Assembly (NCBI GenBank): GCA_017958765.1 | Contig: JAGDBY010000182.1 | Span: 1 to 6,600, forward strand | DNA: 6,600 nucleotides | Source: Bacteroidales bacterium | GTDB lineage: Bacteria; Bacteroidota; Bacteroidia; Bacteroidales; UBA932 | Reading direction: 5' to 3' | In this document: piece by piece, positions 1 through 6,135 of the stretch | Position numbering within the stretch: the first letter of the stretch is position 1 | Layout of the letters: each line of letters begins with the position of its first letter | The notes under the pieces: model-generated | Told to the model about the DNA's origin: nothing | Database searches by the model: none | Seen by the model: only the letters and a program-made list of their open reading frames with translations | Program-made: the position numbers and the translations under genes

Positions 1-230
1 AGAAGAATGATACCCTGGAGGCCCTGCTGATAGGCGTAATGCCTGAATATCAGGGTAAGGGAGCCTCACTGCTTCTTCTCAAATACATCCACGAGAACTG
101 TATCAAAGCCGGAATCAATACTATGATAGTAAATCCTCAGCTGGAGGATAATTTCAGGGCTTTGACCCTTCTGGATCATTACGAGTCGGAGATTTATCTG
201 CGAAGGAGATCCTATACGAAGGAAATCTGA
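1..230 (+). CDS. GNAT/YghO-like N-acetyltransferase, C-terminal fragment (5' end outside window)
   Basis: The frame is open from the left edge (first full codon at base 3) to a TGA at 228-230, so only the last 75 residues are visible. The fragment carries a GNAT-like acetyl-CoA loop, PEYQGKGA, after a hydrophobic beta strand (LLIGVM). It then has a helix, a PQLEDN motif and a basic tail (RRRSYTKEI). In YghO-like acetyltransferases of the Bacteroidales the same order is seen, with the protein ending shortly after an arginine-rich segment; this comparison is from memory of the family. The ATG at 39 lies inside the acetyl-CoA-binding strand and cannot be the true start. The substrate cannot be told from this piece. 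The gene is convergent with the permease-kinase gene and ends at a hairpin terminator. Confidence 0.7.
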   Translation, partial: KNDTLEALLIGVMPEYQGKGASLLLLKYIHENCIKAGINTMIVNPQLEDNFRALTLLDHYESEIYLRRRSYTKEI

Positions 231-231
231 G

Positions 232-261
232 AGAAACCGGGGCGCAAGTCCCGGTTTTTAT
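232..261 (+). terminator. Intrinsic terminator after the acetyltransferase gene
   Basis: AAACCGGG (234-241) pairs perfectly with CCCGGTTT (250-257) around an 8-base loop, and the second arm runs into a T-rich stretch (255-259, then ATTT). It starts 4 bases after the acetyltransferase stop codon. The T tract forms part of the opposite-strand TAA stop of the permease-kinase gene (258-260), so the hairpin also lies immediately 3' of that gene. On the - strand the stem is followed by CTCTC rather than a U tract, so termination there should be weaker. Confidence 0.75.
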
Positions 262-1907
262 TTGATCTTGGAGAAGTCCTCTTCTATCTGCCTGTGGAGC
301 TCTTCCATATTGGCGAACTTTCTGGTTCCGCGGATGTAGCGGAGGAATTCCAGTGACATTCTCTTGCCGTAAAGATCTCCGTCATAGTCGATTACCTTTG
401 TCTCCACAGTAGGGGTGTTGAAATCGTCGTCTGTCGGTCTGTAGCCCACATTTGTGAGGCCCCTGTATTCTTTATCCTCTATAAAGACCTTGGTGGCCCA
501 CACTCCGAAAACAGGAATGTCGCAGCCTTCGTCGAGCTCGAGGTTGGCAGTAGGGATGGAGTGGATTCTCCCGTGACCTTTGCCGTGAACCACAGTTCCG
601 CTGACTCTGAGCGGGTGTCTCGAACTCCGTTTGCGGTATATCAGATAGAAGATCAGCCCTGCAATATATACGCTTGCGGTAAAGATCCACATAGTGCGGC
701 TCCCCCTGTTGATCTCAGGAATATAGCATATCACCAGAATGATTACGGTGACGATCGCCGATGTTACGGCTTTCTTCTTGGCTGCTATAAGGGAGAAGCA
801 GGTAATAGTCATCGATACTATGTTGAGCACCGCTCCGAGCTTGATCATCTCCTCGGTCCATTCGGGCTTGAAGCAGAGCGCACAGCAGATTACAGCCATA
901 ACGAGAAGGGCGTTGTAGGCAGTTCCCTGCTTATTGTCCTTCTTGATGAAAGCTGGCAGGAGCCCCTCTTTGGAGATCGCCTGCATAGCGCGGGAATTGA
1001 CCCTGAGAAGAATGCATATTGTAGTCAGCAAGGCAATTGTAATACAGATGCAGATTATCTTGGTCAGCCAAGGATAGGCTGAGAGTCCTCCGTGTGAAAT
1101 GGATGCGAAAAGCGGGATATATCTCATTCCTTCGTCTTCGTAAAGAATTGAAATAGGGAGAGTTCCCACTATCGATGCTATCAAAGCCGCATACAGCAAA
1201 GCCACTATCCCGAGTCCTATGAAAAGTGAGCGGTGGATATTCTTCTCAGGTCTGCGCACCTCCGTCGCGATGAAGGCTATGCTCACGCACCCTCCGTATG
1301 CTACCATTGCGAGAGGTATGGCGCTCAGAAAGCCGCTTTTACCCTTGCTTCCGGATGTGAAGAAATCTGCGAAACCGGAAGTGTCGAAACCGCCTCCGAA
1401 CAGTGCCAGTGCGCAGTAAAAGACTATGATAGCAATCAGAATCACTACCAGAACGTTCTGAATTCTCTGAGACCTGCGGTTGCTCACTGAGAGAATGACA
1501 ATCGCCGCCAGAATAGATATCACCGCTATGAGCGTCCCTGATTTAAGGGCAGGAAATCCTGCAGCCAGATATATTCCGATGTATATGGCTGAGAATGCTA
1601 TCGCTATGATATTCGAAATGATGTATCCCCAGCCGCTCAGAAAGCCCAGGAAGATACCTTTGTCCCCTCCGATGGCAAGGCGCGGAAAAATATAGATACC
1701 TCCGCTGCGGGGAAAAATTGAGGCCAGTTCGGTAACCAGCAGTCCGTAAAGACCGTAAATGAATGCAGCCAAAACCCAGCTTAGAATAGCCGAAGCACCT
1801 GCATAGTAGATAGTTACGCCTGATATTGAGAAGATGGCGCTGCCGATGCAGGCGCCGATTATCAGCGCCACGCAGGAGAACAGACCCATCTTATCTTTGT
1901 TTGCCAT
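258..1907 (-). CDS. APC-superfamily permease fused to a C-terminal riboflavin kinase (flavokinase) domain
   Basis: This 549-residue protein has two parts. Residues 1 to about 424 are an APC-type transporter with about 12 hydrophobic segments. It has the unwound TM1 motif GACIGSAIF (18-26), ELASIFPRSGG (60-70), ATEVRRPEKN (214-223) and NSRAMQAISKEGLLP (304-318). After the last helix (about 406-424) comes a basic stretch, YRKRSSR, which by the positive-inside rule puts the C-terminus in the cytoplasm. Residues 432-549 match the RibF C-terminal flavokinase fold: GTVVHGKGHGR (437-447), the nucleotide/Mg-binding PTAN (452-455), FGVW, TNVGYRPT (485-492), VETK with the expected catalytic Glu502, DLYG (511-514), IR (525-526) and KF (530-531). 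The FAD-synthetase half of RibF is absent. The riboflavin kinase reaction is ATP + riboflavin to FMN + ADP. The transported substrate is unknown; riboflavin or an analogue is an inference from the fusion. Both parts are in one uninterrupted frame with a linker of only a few residues. The start is the first ATG, 7 bases from a -7 box. Confidence 0.88.
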   Translation of the reverse strand: MANKDKMGLFSCVALIIGACIGSAIFSISGVTIYYAGASAILSWVLAAFIYGLYGLLVTELASIFPRSGGIYIFPRLAIGGDKGIFLGFLSGWGYIISNIIAIAFSAIYIGIYLAAGFPALKSGTLIAVISILAAIVILSVSNRRSQRIQNVLVVILIAIIVFYCALALFGGGFDTSGFADFFTSGSKGKSGFLSAIPLAMVAYGGCVSIAFIATEVRRPEKNIHRSLFIGLGIVALLYAALIASIVGTLPISILYEDEGMRYIPLFASISHGGLSAYPWLTKIICICITIALLTTICILLRVNSRAMQAISKEGLLPAFIKKDNKQGTAYNALLVMAVICCALCFKPEWTEEMIKLGAVLNIVSMTITCFSLIAAKKKAVTSAIVTVIILVICYIPEINRGSRTMWIFTASVYIAGLIFYLIYRKRSSRHPLRVSGTVVHGKGHGRIHSIPTANLELDEGCDIPVFGVWATKVFIEDKEYRGLTNVGYRPTDDDFNTPTVETKVIDYDGDLYGKRMSLEFLRYIRGTRKFANMEELHRQIEEDFSKIK

Positions 1908-1914
1908 TGCGGGG

Positions 1915-1922
1915 CAAAAATA
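1915..1922 (-). promoter_or_regulatory. Bacteroidetes-type -7 box for the permease-kinase gene
   Basis: Read on the - strand this is TATTTTTG, matching TAnnTTTG. Only 7 bases (1914-1908) separate it from the ATG at 1907, so transcription should begin at or almost at the start codon. No convincing -33 TTTG lies 19-21 bases upstream. The whole upstream gap is 65 bases, too short for an FMN riboswitch. Confidence 0.5.
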
Positions 1923-1944
1923 GGCATTCTAACTGAGAATTTTA

Positions 1945-1952
1945 TAATTTTG
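1945..1952 (+). promoter_or_regulatory. Bacteroidetes-type -7 box for the glycerate kinase cluster
   Basis: TAATTTTG matches TAnnTTTG and lies 20 bases before the ATG at 1973, predicting a leader of roughly 15 bases. The surrounding DNA is AT-rich. A -33 TTTG is not evident, so the upstream element is weak or degenerate. It would drive the glycerate kinase, lipoprotein and barrel genes. Confidence 0.55.
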
Positions 1953-1972
1953 TATAAATAGGCGCACCGATA

Positions 1973-3073
1973 ATGAAAGTATTTGTCGCAATCGATTCTT
2001 TCAAAGGCTCTCTTTCCACCTTTGAAGCCAACGAAGCCGTAAGAGAGGCCCTTGCCGAAATCAATCCCGACCTTGAAGTCCGCTGTTTCCCTATGTCGGA
2101 CGGGGGAGAGGGGTTCAGTGAGGTTTATACTTGCTATGCTGAGGCATCCAAGATTGATCTGAAGGCCCACAGCCCGCTCGGGGATATCATCGATACCCAC
2201 TATTATCTGACCGCTGACGGGACTGCAATTATTGAATCGGCCCTTATATGCGGCTATACCTTAGTGCCTTACAGTAAAAAGGATCCCCTCAATCTCACAA
2301 CTTTCGGCCTCGGAGAAATTATGGCGGACGCCATCTCCCGCGGAGCAAAGAGGATGGTGATAGGTTTGGGAGGCACTTCCACCTGTGACGGCGGAGTAGG
2401 GATGCTGCAGGCTTTGGGAGCAATGTTCTATTTAAAAAACAGGTTGCTCTCTCCGGGAGAGCCTGCCTTGATGAACAGAATAGAGAAAGTTGACTTATCT
2501 GCTTTAAAATCAATTGACTGCGCTGTTTCTGTCTGGGTGGATACCGACGCCTCCTTCTACGGGGAGAAGGGAGCCGTGAAAGTATTCGGCAGGCAGAAAG
2601 GGATTAAGCCCGAGTATATGGATGCCGCCGATCAATGGATGAAACGTCTCTGGTCTCTTTATGGCCGAGGAGAATCATTCGTTCCGGGTACCGGAGCCGC
2701 AGGAGGCCTCGGGGGAGCGCTTTCACTGCTGTCCGATTCTGAAACTGTCTCTGGCGCTCAGAGTATCCTTGCCGTATCCCGTTTCAAAGAGCTGGTGGAC
2801 GGAGAAGCCACCGCCCCCGACTATGTTATAACAGGAGAGGGGAAATTTGATTCTCAGTCACTTACAGGCAAACTTCCTTATGCTGTGGCCCTCTCTGCCC
2901 CTAAGGCGAAAGTGATCTGCCTGGCCGGAAAGGCTGAGATTCTCAGCGACATCCACTTTGAGAGAATCGTTCAGATTACCCCGGACGATATGCCACTTTC
3001 CAAGGCATTGGACAAAGAGGTTGCAGCAGAAAACATCAGAACTTCCCTCAGAAATATTACATTTGCACAATAA
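1973..3073 (+). CDS. glxK: Glycerate 2-kinase (GlxK/GarK family)
   Basis: This is a 366-residue cytosolic enzyme predicted to phosphorylate D-glycerate with ATP, giving 2-phosphoglycerate that enters lower glycolysis. Its length is close to the family norm of about 370-380. Family motifs appear in order: DSFKGS (8-13), MSDGGEG (41-47), IESA (87-90), GLGGTSTCDGG (131-141) followed by GMLQALG, the glycine-rich GTGAAGGLGGAL (239-250), TGEGKFDSQSLTGK (287-300), AGK (318-320) and a C-terminal ITPDDMPLSKAL/EVAAENI segment. One oddity is residues 190-197, DTDASFYG, where the family usually has DVxNPLxG: the Asn-Pro pair is replaced by Ala-Ser. The ATG at 1973 is chosen because MKVFVAIDSFKGS is the usual N-terminus and a -7 box lies 20 bases upstream. 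The lipoprotein gene follows after 7 bases, indicating cotranscription. No glyoxylate or glycerate pathway gene is visible nearby. The symbol is given by family; garK is equally possible. Confidence 0.92.
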   Translation: MKVFVAIDSFKGSLSTFEANEAVREALAEINPDLEVRCFPMSDGGEGFSEVYTCYAEASKIDLKAHSPLGDIIDTHYYLTADGTAIIESALICGYTLVPYSKKDPLNLTTFGLGEIMADAISRGAKRMVIGLGGTSTCDGGVGMLQALGAMFYLKNRLLSPGEPALMNRIEKVDLSALKSIDCAVSVWVDTDASFYGEKGAVKVFGRQKGIKPEYMDAADQWMKRLWSLYGRGESFVPGTGAAGGLGGALSLLSDSETVSGAQSILAVSRFKELVDGEATAPDYVITGEGKFDSQSLTGKLPYAVALSAPKAKVICLAGKAEILSDIHFERIVQITPDDMPLSKALDKEVAAENIRTSLRNITFAQ

Positions 3074-3080
3074 TTCAAAA

Positions 3081-4205
3081 ATGAGCGTTATGCGCACATC
3101 TAAAATACTGTTACTGTTATCCCTTTTGATCCTCGGCGGCTGCGTGGGGGATAAAGAATATGACCTGTCCGGAGGGATAAATACAGAGATTACACTCTTT
3201 CAAGATGAAGTATCTCTCCCTATAGGAAGTATAGGGCCTATTACAATCAAATCCGTCCTGCCGGCAGCGGCGGCTGAATATGTTACCGAAGGGGAAGACG
3301 GCCTCTATTATATGACGGGTAAAGACGAACTCTACAACGAGGTTATCTACCAGATTGACGATAAGATAGAAGACAAGAGTTCTCCTTTCGAGTATCACTC
3401 AGGAAACTGGAGCCGTTCTCTTCCGATGCTTCCTTTGATGCTCGGAGGAATGGGGCTGTGGCTTACTAACCAGCAGGTTGACTTCTATATTACAAATCCG
3501 CTGTACAACTCCATCAAAATCAGCGGTCTGGCCAAACTGTCGGGCTCGAACGGTCTTATAGCCGAGCAGCAGATTGACAATGTAAATGTGTGGGGCTCGC
3601 TCTCCAAATCTCACCTTTACACCCTCAAGGTTACTCCGGATGTGGCCGGAGCTCCCTTCTCGGTTGCAATCGAAGATTTCACCGTTTCACTTCCGGATAA
3701 TATCACTAAAAAATTAAGCTATGACTTCGCGGACAACCTGATCTGTGAATATGAATACAAAGCCAGCGTGGCTGTAGGGCCGGAATTCAGTCTCAAAATA
3801 GAACTGCCTACCATTAAGGCTGCTGTCCCGTTTGCTCAGTTCAATCTCCATAAAGCTTCAGTCAAGGTGGTCCTTGAGAATACTCTGCCTCTCGATGTCT
3901 CTGTAGATTATATCAGGGTATTGACCGGTGACAATCCGTTCGATTATGACCGCGATATCTCTGTTACCGGCGATATAGCTCTGTCAGCAGGGTCGGTCGG
4001 CAATCCTACCACCAATGAATTTACCTTGAATGTAGAGGCTCTGAAGGGTACCATCCCAGATATCACAGGCCTTGTCGTCTGCATTACAGCGAAAGGATCC
4101 CAAAGTTTAGGAGTGGTTTCAGTATCATCCGACCAAGGTGTTTATGTTAAATCGTCATCAATCAAGCTTCAGGGTGGCATAACAATTCCGCAAAATGAAA
4201 AATAG
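3081..4205 (+). CDS. Putative outer-membrane lipoprotein of unknown function, beta-rich
   Basis: From the ATG at 3081 this encodes 374 residues. It begins with a lipoprotein signal peptide: basic MRTSK, a Leu/Ile-rich core, then lipobox LGGC with the lipidated residue at Cys21. The ATG at 3090 (residue 4) would also give a complete signal. Longer in-frame starts inside the glycerate kinase gene would bury the signal and are rejected. After the Cys comes VGDKEYDLS, rich in acidic residues as in many Bacteroidota lipoproteins sent to the outer membrane, then SLPIGSIGPITI (45-56). I recall a similar YDLS...T...IPIG start in several uncharacterised Bacteroidales lipoproteins. Two segments look like related beta strands with a central Asn: VDFYITNPLYNSIKIS (133-148) and VKVVLENTLPLDVSV (261-275). 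These resemble LEA14/WHy-like or immunoglobulin-like modules, but that is tentative. The end overlaps the barrel gene by 11 bases, so the two are probably translationally coupled and may act together in the envelope. Confidence 0.8.
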   Translation: MSVMRTSKILLLLSLLILGGCVGDKEYDLSGGINTEITLFQDEVSLPIGSIGPITIKSVLPAAAAEYVTEGEDGLYYMTGKDELYNEVIYQIDDKIEDKSSPFEYHSGNWSRSLPMLPLMLGGMGLWLTNQQVDFYITNPLYNSIKISGLAKLSGSNGLIAEQQIDNVNVWGSLSKSHLYTLKVTPDVAGAPFSVAIEDFTVSLPDNITKKLSYDFADNLICEYEYKASVAVGPEFSLKIELPTIKAAVPFAQFNLHKASVKVVLENTLPLDVSVDYIRVLTGDNPFDYDRDISVTGDIALSAGSVGNPTTNEFTLNVEALKGTIPDITGLVVCITAKGSQSLGVVSVSSDQGVYVKSSSIKLQGGITIPQNEK

Positions 4206-5547
4206 ATATATCCTCATATTGTTATTGGCAGTAACCTCTTTAACTGCTTCCGCCCAGTCTTTCCAGTAAGGTTTCTTCCTGAGCAATTACAATCTTGCCT
4301 ACAGGTACAAACCGGCAATTGTAAATGACCATTCTTTTATAAGTATCGGAGAATACAGCACCAACCTGAGAGCCAATGTGGGCGGATCGGCTTTTCTTTA
4401 TCCTATGGGCGGAGAGGTGGTCACAGCATTGCATTCTTCAGTGCCTGCCGAGACCTTTATGTCTAAGCTCAAGGATGATAACTACATTCTCAGAACACTG
4501 AATTACAACCTGATATCATACGGCTTTGCTAAGAACGATGCATTTCACACTTTCGAAATCAACGTCCGCGCTCTGGCGGGAGGAAGCATCCCGAAGGAGA
4601 TCTTCCAGATAGCCAAGCTGGGTACGGCTGAAAAGATGTACGACCTGAGCAATTTCAGAGTAATGAGCAATATCTACGCTGAACTGGCTTACGGCTACTC
4701 CAGAAAGCTGAGCGATATCGTATCTGTAGGAGTGAGGGGTAAACTGTTGGTGGGTCTCTACTCAGCCAACTATAACTTCAGAAAGTTCGACGTGGAGATG
4801 ACGGAAGATGTCTACAGAGCTACTATAGAGTCAGATATGCTAGTTACAAACAAACTGGTCAACTTAGTCCCGGACGATGAAGGCTTAATAGATTTTACCT
4901 CTTTTGCTTCAAAAGGGAGATCTCTCGGGCCTACAGCCGGCGGACTTGCAGTGGACTTGGGCATCGAGATCAAGCCGGTCGAGAATCTGACCGTATCAGC
5001 CTCGATTCTTGACTTGGGAGGCCTCTTCTGGTACTACGGAAATGCGGCATCCACATCGTCAGTTATCACGTTTGACGGCTTCAAGAACGTTCAGGTCGAC
5101 CAGATTAACGAGTCAGGCCTTAAGAATCTTCTGGACGGCGTCAAAGACGACTTCCTCTCTTCGATGAAGCCGAAGAAACTCAATGACTTCGTCCGTTTCT
5201 ATACGGTGCCGTTTACTGCAAATCTGGGATTCAAGTACCGTAGCGAGTTTTATGACAGACTCACCGTAGGAGCCGCAGGAAGCTATGTAGGATACAAAGG
5301 AATGCCGTACTGGGATGCCCGCCTGTTTGTGGCTGTCAATCCTTTGGAATGGCTCGACTTCACGGCGGACGTGGGTTACAGTACCTACGGCACAGTTTAC
5401 GGCGGAGCGCTGTCGCTGAAACTCTACAATTTCAGAATCAATGCAGGACTCCAAAACGGAGTGAGCGGAAAAATTGCTTACACTTCAACCAAACTCAATG
5501 CGAACAGCAAGACAGTTACGGTGGGTGTGACTTTCGACCTGAAATAG
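4195..5547 (+). pseudogene. DUF5723-like outer-membrane beta-barrel gene interrupted by an in-frame TAA at codon 25
   Basis: The ATG at 4195 starts a signal peptide, MKNRYILILLLAVTSLTASA, with a likely cut before QSFQ. Codon 25 is TAA (4267-4269). The same frame then stays open to the TAG at 5545-5547. The segment just after the stop, GFFLSNYNLAYRYKPA, resembles the conserved mature start of DUF5723 proteins (N-AY-x-NPA), so coding sense continues across the stop. The intact product would be about 450 residues, typical of the family. The rest is barrel-like: alternating strands, NVGGSAFLYPMGGEVVT, a LKDDN motif, ELAYGYSRKLSD, and a final strand TVTVGVTFDLK. Later in-frame starts exist (GTG at 4378, ATG at 4405), but the product would lack a signal peptide and should not reach the outer membrane. 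One base change in codon 25 (for example TCA, CAA or TAC to TAA) would explain the break. A sequencing error is an equally simple explanation. The role of DUF5723 is unknown. Confidence 0.75.
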
Positions 5548-5549
5548 TT

Positions 5550-6086
5550 TTAAAAGATAACCCCTGTCAGCAATGCGTCCCAGGGCTCTGTAGGCAGTCC
5601 GTCCACAATTCTGAACGGATAGCAGACGCCTATTACGGGACAGCGTAGCTGAGGGATGAGTCTGTCGTAGAATCCCCCTCCGCGGCCCAGTCTTTCCCCT
5701 TTGGCGGTAAATGCTACGCCCGGGACAATCGCCAGGTCCAACTCTTCAGCTGGGACTGTCACAGCCTCATCTGTGGGCTCCAAAATCCCTTTATAACCCT
5801 CTTTCAGATGTGCAGGGCTGTATTCTTTGAGAATGAGACTCTCTCCGGATACCAGAGGGATCACAATTCTCTTTTTGAGGTGCCACTTATCGATAAAGTC
5901 GGCGGTCTCAACCTCTCCGGGGATGGACATATAGAGGAGAACGGCGCCTGCGTTCTTGAAGGCGGCTTTATTCTCCAGGGCTGACCATATACGGCCAGTC
6001 TCCTCCCTGACTCTGACAGGGTCGGAGAGGAACTGCTCCTGAAGCTCACGCATCCGTTTTCTTATCTGTTTTTTCTCCTCTGACAT
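5550..6086 (-). CDS. 5-formyltetrahydrofolate cyclo-ligase
   Basis: This 178-residue cytosolic enzyme (also called methenyltetrahydrofolate synthetase; YgfA/MTHFS family) uses ATP to convert 5-formyl-THF to 5,10-methenyl-THF, recovering the stored folate for one-carbon metabolism. Its length is typical. It has a basic N-terminal helix (KKQIRKRMREL), SIPGEVET (54-61) with the substrate-binding Glu region, GILEP (100-104), and the ATP/phosphate-binding signature around DLAIVPGVAF (117-126) and GERLGRGGGFYDR (130-142). VIGVCYPFRIV (151-161) and a short C-terminus follow. The ATG at 6086 is the first in frame and lies 6 bases from a strong -7 box, so the mRNA is probably almost leaderless. Its stop (5552-5550) is 2 bases from the stop of the convergent barrel gene, so transcripts from both sides probably overlap at their 3' ends. 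Confidence 0.93.
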   Translation of the reverse strand: MSEEKKQIRKRMRELQEQFLSDPVRVREETGRIWSALENKAAFKNAGAVLLYMSIPGEVETADFIDKWHLKKRIVIPLVSGESLILKEYSPAHLKEGYKGILEPTDEAVTVPAEELDLAIVPGVAFTAKGERLGRGGGFYDRLIPQLRCPVIGVCYPFRIVDGLPTEPWDALLTGVIF

Positions 6087-6092
6087 ACTCTA

Positions 6093-6100
6093 CAAATATA
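6093..6100 (-). promoter_or_regulatory. -7 box for the 5-formyl-THF cyclo-ligase gene
   Basis: Read on the - strand this is TATATTTG, a perfect match to TAnnTTTG. It ends 6 bases before the ATG at 6086. The -33 region for this promoter would fall at about 6119-6125, on top of the opposing promoter's -7 box. Confidence 0.65.
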
Positions 6101-6121
6101 TCAATGTTTCTCCAATTATAG

Positions 6122-6129
6122 TATATTTG
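6122..6129 (+). promoter_or_regulatory. -7 box for the VOC-family gene
   Basis: TATATTTG is a perfect match to TAnnTTTG and ends 6 bases before the ATG at 6136. That makes the upstream in-frame TTG at 6127, which lies inside the box, an unlikely start. No clear -33 TTTG is seen; the expected position overlaps the opposing -7 box. Confidence 0.65.
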
Positions 6130-6135
6130 TACATT

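Larger units (their letters stand above)
6091..6131. repeat. Perfect 10-base inverted repeat spanning two divergent -7 boxes
   Basis: TACAAATATA (6091-6100) is the exact reverse complement of TATATTTGTA (6122-6131), with a 21-base spacer. Each arm holds a TATATTTG box directed outward at the adjacent gene. The symmetry may just reflect two strong promoters placed back to back, or it may mark a shared operator. Confidence 0.7.

Noticed and set aside
561..1082. A 173-codon open frame on the + strand inside the permease-kinase gene
   Set aside because: It lies fully antisense to a gene with clear family motifs, shows no recognisable domain and has no promoter-like start. The same holds for smaller + strand frames at 1219-1695.
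2958..3080. Longer start for the lipoprotein, overlapping the glycerate kinase gene
   Set aside because: It would add 41 residues ahead of a clear lipoprotein signal peptide, and that stretch is merely a shifted frame of the kinase gene.
4378..5547. Barrel protein starting at the GTG at 4378 as an intact gene
   Set aside because: It would lack the signal peptide and the conserved mature N-terminus, both of which are encoded in the same frame upstream of the TAA.
4195..5547. Alternative genetic code (TAA or TAG reassigned)
   Set aside because: TAA ends the fusion, glycerate kinase and cyclo-ligase genes, and TAG ends the lipoprotein and barrel genes, at sensible family lengths.
5562..5586. 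Hairpin CCCTG...CAGGG as a terminator for the cyclo-ligase gene
   Set aside because: The stem is only 5 base pairs with a loop of about 14 bases and lies inside the coding sequence; the following TTATCTTTT is suggestive but not enough.
6127..6135. TTG start for the VOC protein
   Set aside because: It lies inside the -7 promoter box, so it would be upstream of the transcription start; the ATG at 6136 fits the usual N-terminus.
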